From: JBJXGF01 sp046153015
Lineage (GTDB): Bacteria; Actinomycetota; Acidimicrobiia; Acidimicrobiales; CAIXPF01
Assembly (NCBI GenBank): GCA_046153015.1
Contig: JBJXGF010000260.1
Coordinates: 1-5,964 of the forward strand
Reading direction: 5' to 3'
DNA length: 5,964 nt
Positions within the stretch are counted from its first letter, which is position 1. Each line of letters opens with the position of its first letter. Positions 1 through 4,501 of the stretch are shown piece after piece. Position numbers and translations under genes: made by a program. The notes beneath the pieces are model-generated. The model searched no databases. It worked only from the letters and a program-made list of their open reading frames with translations, and was not told where the DNA came from.

Positions 1-48
1 CGCCGAGCGGCGCCGGCGGCCGCCGGTGAGGGCGGCTGGCTGCGCCGC

Positions 49-795
49 GTGGCGGTGCGGCCCGACCCCATCGGCCCGAAGGGCCGCCTCAGCGCGCTCT
101 GGGTGGTCACCGCGGTGGCCGCCGCGCTGATCTCGCCGCTGGCGCTCGCCGTGCACCTCGCCACCGCCGCCGGCCTCGCCGGGCTGCAGTCGGCCGACCG
201 CTGGCGTCGTCGCCGCCAGCGCCCGGCCCGCCTCGTGGCCGGCCTGGGCGGCGCCGCATTGCCGCTCGCCGCCGGCTTCGGCGTGCGTCCGCTCGGCGCC
301 GCGGCGCTGGTGCTCGCCCTCGCCGCCCTGGTCGCCGCGCGGCTCGACCCCCGGGCCCTCGGCCGCCTCGGCGCCGCCGGCTGCACCGTGCGCTGCTCGC
401 TCTTCACCGGGCTGGCCGCCGCGTCGGTGGTGATGCTCGGCCGGCTCGACACCGCGGCCGCCATCGCGGTGCTGGTGTTGAGCGCCGCGTACGACGCCGG
501 GTGGCACCTGGTGGGGGTCGGGGCGCCCCGCGCGCTCGACGGGCCGGCCGCCGGGGTGATCGGCGTGCTGGCCTTCACGTTTGCGCTCTCGGTGCTGCTG
601 CCCGACCCGTTCACCGCGCAGGGCGCCTGGTGGGCCGGCCTGGCCGCCGCCGCGCTGGCGCCGCTCGGCCAGCTGGCCGCCTCGCTCGTGCTGCCCGACC
701 CGTCAGCCCGGGCGCCGGCCCTTCGCCGGCTCGACTCGCTCCTGCTCACCGCGCCGGTGTGGGCGGTGGCGCTGTGGGTCAACGGCGCCCTGTGA
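49..795 (+). CDS. Polytopic membrane protein, degenerate CdsA-like (phosphatidate cytidylyltransferase family), possibly 5'-truncated
   Basis: 248 residues from GTG 49, but the frame is open to base 1 and no clear ribosome site precedes 49, so the true start may lie upstream. About seven or eight hydrophobic segments are visible, near residues 15-46, 62-78, 82-97, 115-131, 136-148, 166-184, 193-215 and 230-246. The C-terminal layout resembles CdsA, which makes CDP-diacylglycerol from phosphatidate and CTP in the inner membrane. An Asp149-Ala-Gly stretch sits where CdsA has its D-x-x-A-Y-x-x-G segment. GQLAAS (207-212) aligns with the family G-D-L-x-E-S, and RRLDSLL (226-232) with D-R-L-D-S-L. 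The lysine/acidic residues and the P-G-H-G-G loop of the CdsA signature are missing, so enzymatic activity is doubtful. The family assignment is by eye; an unrelated membrane protein is possible. The stop is followed by 96 bp before the next gene, which has its own promoter-like element. Confidence 0.6.
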   Translation: MAVRPDPIGPKGRLSALWVVTAVAAALISPLALAVHLATAAGLAGLQSADRWRRRRQRPARLVAGLGGAALPLAAGFGVRPLGAAALVLALAALVAARLDPRALGRLGAAGCTVRCSLFTGLAAASVVMLGRLDTAAAIAVLVLSAAYDAGWHLVGVGAPRALDGPAAGVIGVLAFTFALSVLLPDPFTAQGAWWAGLAAAALAPLGQLAASLVLPDPSARAPALRRLDSLLLTAPVWAVALWVNGAL

Positions 796-856
796 GCACG
801 TGCCGCCACATGGGGCGCCCCTGGCGCCGCAGAGTGGGGGAAGCGGGGATTTGCGC

Positions 857-884
857 TCAAGGCCGCTTCGGGGAGCGCCGATAA
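857..884 (+). promoter_or_regulatory. WhiG/FliA-type promoter for the RsiG-like gene
   Basis: An exact GCCGATAA at 877-884 matches the -10 consensus of the FliA/SigD/WhiG sigma family. TCAAGGCC at 857-864 partly matches the -35 (consensus TAAAGTTT) with a 12-nt spacer, against the usual 11. Seven bases separate the -10 from the GTG at 892, so transcription would begin at or next to the start codon. I saw no other GCCGATAA in the window. Sigma specificity is inferred from the motif only. Confidence 0.6.
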
Positions 885-891
885 CAACATC

Positions 892-1437
892 GTGCTCAAC
901 CATCCGCTCGCCGATCGGGTTCTGGCCGACGACTTCCTCGCCGGTCTCACCGACGCGCCCATCGAGGCGCTCCGACGGATGCGGACCGACTGCGAGGCCC
1001 TCGAGCAGGCCCTCTCCTACGCGCGTCGCCTGGCGCAGGGCCGGCTCGACATCGTGGCCACCGAGCTCTCGGCGCGCCGCCAAGGCGAGGCCGGCGACGA
1101 CCTGCACTCGATGATCGACCGCCTGCCCGAGATCCTGGCCGACCACTGCCGGCCGGCCGGCGGGGGCCCGGCGCGGCCGATGCGCAGCATCACCCCCTCG
1201 GCGCTCGACAGCGCGCTGGCCGACCGCGTGGAGGCGGCGGCGAGCGCCCGAGAGCTGGCCACGCTGCACGAGCGGGACGAGGACGAGCTGGCCGAGCTCA
1301 CCGATCGCTACGCCGAGCTGGAGCGGGAGCTGTCCGGCGTGCGGCGCCTGGTGCACGCCCGCATCGACGCGCTGCAGGCCGAGCTCACCCACCGCTACCA
1401 GTCGGGCGCGGTGAGCGTGGAGTCGCTGCTGAGCTGA
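892..1437 (+). CDS. rsiG: RsiG-like c-di-GMP-responsive anti-sigma factor
   Basis: 181 residues, largely charged and helical, with no signal peptide or membrane segment. Streptomyces RsiG is a cytosolic coiled-coil protein that, when loaded with c-di-GMP, sequesters the sigma factor WhiG; its ligand signature is E(X)3S(X)2R(X)3Q(X)3D, present twice. Here the first copy is exact: E38, S42, R45, Q49, D53. The second copy has E144, S148, R151 and D159, but His155 replaces the glutamine. The two helices are joined by a Gly/Pro-rich linker around residues 88-103. GTG 892 is the first start codon in this frame after the upstream stop. No Shine-Dalgarno lies at a usable distance (GGGAG at 871-875 is 16 nt away), which fits a leaderless mRNA from the GCCGATAA promoter. 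No WhiG-type sigma gene lies in the window, so the partner is inferred. The alternative is an RsiG-fold relative with another target. Confidence 0.85.
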   Translation: MLNHPLADRVLADDFLAGLTDAPIEALRRMRTDCEALEQALSYARRLAQGRLDIVATELSARRQGEAGDDLHSMIDRLPEILADHCRPAGGGPARPMRSITPSALDSALADRVEAAASARELATLHERDEDELAELTDRYAELERELSGVRRLVHARIDALQAELTHRYQSGAVSVESLLS

Positions 1438-1446
1438 CCAGCGCGG

Positions 1447-1467
1447 CGCCTGCTTGGCCAGCAGGCG
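1447..1467 (+). terminator. GC-rich hairpin after the RsiG-like gene (terminator or operator)
   Basis: CGCCTGCT (1447-1454) and AGCAGGCG (1460-1467) form a perfect 8-bp stem with a 5-nt TGGCC loop, starting 9 nt after the RsiG-like stop. No T-tract follows directly, as is common for actinobacterial terminators. The 3' arm overlaps a 12-bp palindrome, GCGGGCGCCCGC (1465-1476), so the two foldings exclude each other. The site also lies just upstream of the next promoter and may have a regulatory role. Confidence 0.5.
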
Positions 1468-1485
1468 GGCGCCCGCAGCTAAGTT
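1454..1485 (+). promoter_or_regulatory. Promoter for the XRE-mshA-YbjN operon
   Basis: TAAGTT at 1480-1485 fits the actinobacterial -10 pattern TANNNT, and TTGGCC at 1454-1459 is a weak -35 at a long 20-nt spacing. A GTG at 1493 stands 7 nt after the -10, the spacing expected for a leaderless start. The palindrome GCGGGCGCCCGC (1465-1476) sits between the two elements and could be an operator for the XRE regulator encoded downstream; that is inference. Confidence 0.4.
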
Positions 1486-1492
1486 TGCCCCC

Positions 1493-1603
1493 GTGCCTCG
1501 TCGCGACAGCGCATCGGTGATCGACAGCGCGCGGGGCCGCCGGCCGCGCCGGTGGCGGTCGTCGACGCCGGGCTCGGTTCGGCGCGGAGGCGCCCGCCGG
1601 TGA
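1493..1603 (+). CDS. Possible leaderless upstream ORF, 36 aa, arginine-rich
   Basis: The frame from GTG 1493 encodes 36 residues, 12 of them arginine, and ends in a TGA that overlaps the GTG start of the XRE gene (GTGA, 1600-1603). The GTG lies 7 nt after the TAAGTT -10, so it would be the first codon of the transcript if transcription starts there. This arrangement suggests translational coupling of the regulator to a short leader peptide. I recognise no domain, and base composition does not clearly support coding. It may be only an untranslated leader. Confidence 0.25.
   Translation: MPRRDSASVIDSARGRRPRRWRSSTPGSVRRGGARR
1586..1590 (+). promoter_or_regulatory. Ribosome binding site deciding the XRE start
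   Basis: GGAGG lies 9 nt before GTG 1600. The alternative in-frame GTG at 1552 has no Shine-Dalgarno and would add 16 residues without obvious conservation, so 1600 is the preferred start. Confidence 0.7.
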
Positions 1604-2028
1604 GCGAGCCCGAGCTGCGCTGGCTCGAGCTCGGCGCGTTCATCCGGGCCGAGCGCCGCCGCGCCGATCTGTCACTGCGACGCCTGTCGGAGCTGTCGGG
1701 CATCTCCAACCCGTATCTCAGCCAGATCGAGCGGGGCGTGCGCCGCCCCTCCGCCGAGATCCTCCGCCAGGTGGCGCACGCCCTCGCCATCCCCGCCGAG
1801 TCGCTCTACGTGCAGGCCGGCATCCTCGACCCGCCCGAGGCGCTCGGCAGCCTGCGCGAGCACATCCGGCGCGACGCGCACCTCACCGCCGAGCAGAAGC
1901 AGACGCTGCTGCGGGTCTACGAGTCGTTCCGCCGGGAGAACGAGCAGGCGCCGCCCTCCCGCCCGGCCCGCACCCTGGCGCACCGAGGCTGCGGACGCGG
2001 GGAATCGCCCACGAGCGCAGGGAGTTGA
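1600..2028 (+). CDS. XRE-family (HTH_3) transcriptional regulator
   Basis: 142 residues from GTG 1600, chosen for the GGAGG 9 nt upstream. The N-terminal half is a Cro/C1-type helix-turn-helix: LGAFIRAERR opens the domain (11-20), the turn lies near residues 25-36, and NPYLSQIERG (37-46) is the recognition helix, followed by RRPSAEILRQVAHAL (48-62). After it comes AESLYVQAGIL (66-76) and a conserved-looking helical segment, LTAEQKQTLLRVYESFRREN (95-114), then a disordered Ser/Pro/Arg tail. The arrangement resembles, from memory, the actinobacterial regulator type of M. tuberculosis Rv0474, which lies a few genes from mshA there. It is a soluble DNA-binding protein with no sensor domain; its ligand and targets are unknown. 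The mshA start follows the stop by only 8 bp, so the genes are probably co-transcribed. The last codons also contain the SigR-type promoter of mshA. A role in regulating this operon is plausible but not shown. Confidence 0.85.
   Translation: MSEPELRWLELGAFIRAERRRADLSLRRLSELSGISNPYLSQIERGVRRPSAEILRQVAHALAIPAESLYVQAGILDPPEALGSLREHIRRDAHLTAEQKQTLLRVYESFRRENEQAPPSRPARTLAHRGCGRGESPTSAGS
2001..2026 (+). promoter_or_regulatory. SigR/SigH-type promoter of mshA
   Basis: GGAAT (2001-2005), an 18-nt spacer and GTT (2024-2026) match the Streptomyces SigR consensus GGAAT-N18-GTT exactly. The element lies inside the 3' end of the XRE gene. The predicted transcription start, about 8-11 nt after GTT, falls at or just before GTG 2037, giving a leaderless or nearly leaderless mshA transcript. 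In Streptomyces, mycothiol synthesis including mshA is known to belong to the SigR thiol-stress regulon, which supports the assignment. Confidence 0.65.
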
Positions 2029-2036
2029 ACACCACC

Positions 2037-3257
2037 GTGCGCAGCCTGGCAGTGCTCTCGCTCCACACCTCGCCGCTCGAGCAGCCGGGGTCGGGAGACA
2101 GCGGCGGCATGAACGTGTACGTGCGGGAGCTGGTGGCGTCGCTGGCCCAGGCGGGGGTGCGCTGCAACGTCTATGTGCGCCGCTGGCGGGCCGACCTGCC
2201 CGACACGGTCGACGTGGAGCCCGGGTTCCGGGTGCTGCACGTGCCCGCCGGTCCGCTCGACCTGGCCAAGGAGCGCCTGGTCGAGGTGGTCCCCGAGTTC
2301 ACCGCCTGGGTGCAGGACCACATCGAACGGGAAGGCGACACCGCCCTCCTCCACGCCAACTACTGGCTCTCCGGGGTCGCCGGCCACGAGATCAAGCACC
2401 GTCTCAACCTGCCCCTCGTATGCACGTTCCACACCTTGGCCCGGGTGAAGGCCGAGACGGGCGACACCGAGCCCGAGCGCCGCATCGAGGCCGAGACCAT
2501 GGTGGTGCGCTGCGCCGACGCCATGATCGCCAACTCGGCGGTCGAGGCGGCGCAGCTGCAGCGGCTCTACGGGGCCGAGCTCGAACGGGTCGAGGTCGTG
2601 CCGCCCGGGGTGGATCACGCGTTCTTCTCGCCCGGGCCCCGGGGCGGCGCCCGGCGGGCGCTCGGGCTCGAGGCGGGCCCGGCGCCGCTGCTGCTCTTCG
2701 TCGGGCGCATCCAACCGCTGAAGGGGCTCGACGTGGCCATCGGGGCCCTCGCCGAGCTGGCCGACCGGCGGGTGCGGCTGCTCGTGGTCGGCGGCGCCAG
2801 CGGACCGGAGGGCGAGAGCCACGCCGTCCGCTGCCGGGAGTTGGCCGAGGAGCTGGGCGTGGCGGAGCGCATCGTGTGGCGCCCGCCCCAGCCCCACCAC
2901 CTGCTCTCCACCTACTACCGCGCCGCCGACGTGGTGCTCGTTCCCAGCCGATCGGAGTCCTTCGGCCTCGTCGCCCTCGAGGCCGCCGCCTGCGGCACCC
3001 CGGTGGTGGCGGCCGCGGTGGGCGGCCTGCTCAGCCTGGTGGACGATCAGCGCACGGGCCTGCTGGTGGAGGGCCGCAACCCCACGGACTACGCGAAGGC
3101 GGTGGCGGCCCTGCTCGAGGACCACGCGCTGGCCGCGGAGATGAGCGTGCACGCCGCCCAGCGGGGCCGGGGCTTCACCTGGTCCACCACGGCGGCGCGG
3201 CTGCGGCGGCTCTACGGCGACTTGTCGGCCCGCTCGCTCATCGAGTGCGGGGCGTGA
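2037..3257 (+). CDS. mshA: D-inositol-3-phosphate glycosyltransferase (mycothiol biosynthesis)
   Basis: 406 residues from GTG 2037. MshA transfers GlcNAc from UDP-GlcNAc to 1D-myo-inositol 3-phosphate, the first committed step of mycothiol synthesis in the cytosol. It is a GT4, GT-B-fold enzyme. The N-terminal domain begins with LSLHTSPLEQPGSGDSGGMN (7-26), the MshA hallmark. HANYWLSG (106-113) and TFHTLARVK (130-138) follow. The C-terminal domain carries PPGVD (189-193), FVGRIQPLKG (221-230, with Arg224 and Lys229 as expected phosphate contacts), RPPQPHHLL (282-290) and the E-x7-E pair Glu307/Glu315, then GTPVVAAAVGG (320-330). Length is close to the roughly 420-480 residues of known MshA. 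A TTG at 2025 overlaps the XRE stop, but it abuts the purine tract AGGGAG (2019-2024) with no spacer; GTG 2037 matches the family N-terminus (V-R-x-L-A-V-L-S). The gene overlaps the YbjN gene by 4 bp. Confidence 0.93.
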   Translation: MRSLAVLSLHTSPLEQPGSGDSGGMNVYVRELVASLAQAGVRCNVYVRRWRADLPDTVDVEPGFRVLHVPAGPLDLAKERLVEVVPEFTAWVQDHIEREGDTALLHANYWLSGVAGHEIKHRLNLPLVCTFHTLARVKAETGDTEPERRIEAETMVVRCADAMIANSAVEAAQLQRLYGAELERVEVVPPGVDHAFFSPGPRGGARRALGLEAGPAPLLLFVGRIQPLKGLDVAIGALAELADRRVRLLVVGGASGPEGESHAVRCRELAEELGVAERIVWRPPQPHHLLSTYYRAADVVLVPSRSESFGLVALEAAACGTPVVAAAVGGLLSLVDDQRTGLLVEGRNPTDYAKAVAALLEDHALAAEMSVHAAQRGRGFTWSTTAARLRRLYGDLSARSLIECGA

Positions 3258-3718
3258 GCACCGAGCCCTGGTCGGAGCTCGGCCTCGACCTGCTCGAGGC
3301 CCGCATCGACGCCTGGCTCGCCGCGGAGCAAGCCGCCAACCCGGTGATCGCCGCGGTGGACCGCGGCGGCCCCGGCGAGCGCCGCTGGTACGTGCGGATG
3401 ACCGGGGTGGAGAAGGACTACATCACGGTGTGGTTCACGCTCGGCCAACGGACGCTGCACTACGAGACGTACGTGCTGCCGGCGCCGGAGGAGAATCGTG
3501 AGGCGTTCTACGAGCAGCTCCTGCGCCGCAACGACAAGATGTTCGGCGCCGCCTTCGCCATCGGCGCGGAGGACGCCCTGTACCTGGTGGGCCAGCTGCC
3601 GAACCAGGCGATCGACGAGGCGGAGCTCGATCGGGTGCTCGGCTCGCTCTACGACTACGTGGAGCGCTTCTTCCGTCCAGCGCTGCGCATCGGCTTCGCG
3701 TCCCGTTTCAAGGGCTGA
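3254..3718 (+). CDS. YbjN-domain protein downstream of mshA
   Basis: 154 residues from GTG 3254, whose GTGA overlaps the mshA stop, so translation is probably coupled. The protein is soluble, without signal peptide or membrane segments. Its body shows the alternating pattern of the YbjN/type III chaperone-like alpha-beta fold: an N-terminal helix (WSELGLDLLEARIDAWLAAE, 6-25), strands around RRWYVRMTG and YITVWFTLGQRTLHYETYVL, then EENREAFYEQLLRRN (helix), AFAIGAEDALYLVGQLP and a C-terminal helix (DEAELDRVLGSLYDYVERFF). From memory, M. tuberculosis has a YbjN-domain gene (Rv0487) directly after mshA (Rv0486), so the pair seems conserved across actinobacteria. The biochemical role is unknown. 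A chaperone-like or regulatory partner of MshA is an inference from synteny only. No convincing terminator follows the stop. Confidence 0.85.
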   Translation: MSTEPWSELGLDLLEARIDAWLAAEQAANPVIAAVDRGGPGERRWYVRMTGVEKDYITVWFTLGQRTLHYETYVLPAPEENREAFYEQLLRRNDKMFGAAFAIGAEDALYLVGQLPNQAIDEAELDRVLGSLYDYVERFFRPALRIGFASRFKG

Positions 3719-3724
3719 CCGGCT

Positions 3725-3825
3725 CGTCGACCCGTTGTTGATCGTCGGTATCTTTCAGTCTATTCTGCTGCAGATCGGTCGGGCGGGAACGGCGTGCTGC
3801 TTGGGGAAGGGGTGCGTCGACCCGT
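3725..3825 (+). repeat. 11-nt direct repeat flanking the 3738 promoter
   Basis: CGTCGACCCGT occurs at 3725-3735 and again at 3815-3825, 90 bp apart, with the promoter between the copies. The first copy ends just before the -35 and the second lies inside the predicted folded RNA. It could be a pair of regulator sites or chance in GC-rich DNA. Confidence 0.35.
3738..3766 (+). promoter_or_regulatory. Housekeeping-type promoter in the gap upstream of the DksA-like gene
   Basis: TTGATC (3738-3743), a 17-nt spacer and TATTCT (3761-3766) give four of six matches at each hexamer with ideal spacing, in one of the few A/T-rich stretches of the window. Transcription would start near 3773, about 250 nt before the next start codon. 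The product is either a long 5' leader or a separate small RNA. Confidence 0.55.
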
Positions 3826-3853
3826 CCGGCCCCTCGCCGTGCGCTGCCGATCT
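3772..3853 (+). ncRNA. Possible structured leader or small RNA
   Basis: Three nested helices can form by exact complementarity: AGATCGG (3772-3778) with CCGATCT (3847-3853), ACGGCG (3789-3794) with CGCCGT (3835-3840), and AGGGG (3808-3812) with CCCCT (3830-3834). The outermost arm begins at the predicted start of the 3738 promoter. A separate small hairpin, GCGGC-AAC-GCCGC, lies at 3882-3894. I do not recognise a known riboswitch or housekeeping RNA. The rest of the 303-bp gap holds no credible gene. Confidence 0.35.
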
Positions 3854-3928
3854 CACTCTTCACGTTCGGCGGTGATGATTGGCGGCAACGCCGCTACTCT
3901 TGCGGAGCCGACGCAAGGGTCGTCGGCA

Positions 3929-3954
3929 GGAATACGGCGGCCGCCGCCTCTGTT
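3929..3954 (+). promoter_or_regulatory. SigR/SigH-type promoter of the DksA-like gene
   Basis: GGAAT (3929-3933), an 18-nt spacer and GTT (3952-3954) match the SigR consensus exactly, and the match extends to GTTGA as at the mshA promoter. The predicted start near 3962-3965 would give a leader of about 60 nt ending in the AGAGAGGG ribosome site. A 12-bp palindrome, CGGCGGCCGCCG (3935-3946), lies in the spacer and may be only compositional. Confidence 0.6.
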
Positions 3955-4021
3955 GAGGGGACACAATCCACGCCCAGCGCAGGTTCCGCGTCGGCGGCCC
4001 GCCTCAGGTCCAGAGAGGGTC

Positions 4022-4453
4022 ATGGCCAAAGCATCGAAGAAGTCGGCCGGCAACGCGGCAGGAGCGGAAGCGGTCGAGAGCCCGTTCCCGGCCGAGTTCC
4101 TCCAGGCGCAGCGTCAGCTGCTGCTCGAGGAGCGGGCGAAGTACGTGAAATCGGCCGACTCCTTGCGCGCGGAAGCCGATGCGCTCGTGAACGAGCGCGA
4201 ACCGGGCGACGTCCAGTTCGACGAGGAGTCCGGCGAGGGAGACACACTCGCCGTGGAGCGTGAGCGCGACCTCGCGCTGTCGGCCCAGGCCCGGGCGCTG
4301 GTCGAGCAGATCGACGCCGCGCTGAAGCGGCTCGACGACGGCAGCTACGGCATCTGCATCCACTCCGGCCAGCCCATTCCCCAGGAGCGCCTCGAAGCGA
4401 TCCCGTGGGCGCAGGAGCGGGTGGAGTTCAAGGCGGGCACGTTCCGGTTCTGA
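4022..4453 (+). CDS. DksA/TraR-family protein lacking the zinc-finger cysteines
   Basis: 143 residues from ATG 4022, preceded by AGAGAGGG at 4012-4019. DksA-type proteins insert a coiled coil into the RNA polymerase secondary channel and alter initiation, often with ppGpp. After a Lys/Ala-rich tail (1-20) comes a long helix (about 25-60), an acidic turn with DVQFDEESGEGD (63-74) at the expected coiled-coil tip, and a returning helix (77-104). The finger region follows: DDGSYGIC (105-112), then GQPIPQERLEAIPWA (116-130), a very typical DksA/TraR motif. The usual C-x2-C...C-x2-C is reduced to Cys112 alone. Ser115 replaces the second cysteine, and Arg133 and Phe136 fall where the second pair is expected, so zinc cannot be bound in the normal way. 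Pseudomonas DksA2 is a known zinc-free precedent that has lost part of its set. A SigR-type promoter lies upstream. The effect on transcription is inferred. Confidence 0.88.
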   Translation: MAKASKKSAGNAAGAEAVESPFPAEFLQAQRQLLLEERAKYVKSADSLRAEADALVNEREPGDVQFDEESGEGDTLAVERERDLALSAQARALVEQIDAALKRLDDGSYGICIHSGQPIPQERLEAIPWAQERVEFKAGTFRF

Positions 4454-4481
4454 GCCGGCGCTGACCCCACCGCCCGCCGGC
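4454..4481 (+). terminator. Hairpin between the DksA-like gene and proC
   Basis: GCCGGCG (4454-4460), directly after the DksA-like stop, pairs perfectly with CGCCGGC (4475-4481) across a 14-nt loop. No T-tract follows. It is placed to separate the DksA-like transcript from the proC promoter immediately downstream. Confidence 0.4.
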
Positions 4482-4487
4482 GCGCGT

Positions 4488-4493
4488 TAGCGT
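4488..4493 (+). promoter_or_regulatory. -10 element for leaderless proC
   Basis: TAGCGT (4488-4493) fits the TANNNT -10 pattern and ends 8 nt before ATG 4502, where no Shine-Dalgarno is present. This is the expected geometry of a leaderless actinobacterial gene. No good -35 is visible. Confidence 0.45.
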
Positions 4494-4501
4494 CCCCGGC
4501 G

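Noticed and set aside
796..821. Palindromes GCACGTGC (796-803) and GGGGCGCCCC (812-821) after the first gene.
   Set aside because: Short, without a T-tract or clear partner sites; expected at some rate in GC-rich DNA.
1917..3152. Long open frame on the minus strand opposite mshA (about 411 codons), rich in His, Gly and Arg.
   Set aside because: It is the antisense shadow of a clear mshA gene; composition is low-complexity and no domain pattern is visible.
2420..3253. N-terminal extension of the YbjN frame back through mshA.
   Set aside because: The extension is Arg/Gly/Ala low-complexity read out of frame within mshA; the GTGA overlap at 3254 gives a natural start.
3794..4021. Earlier GTG start for the DksA-like gene, adding 76 residues.
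   Set aside because: The added sequence is not protein-like, and ATG 4022 has a ribosome site and a family-like N-terminus; the stretch also contains the SigR-type promoter.
3719..4021. Searched the gap for a tRNA, SRP RNA, tmRNA or known riboswitch.
   Set aside because: No T-loop (GTTCRANNC), SRP tetraloop region or c-di-GMP/cobalamin-type core was recognisable.
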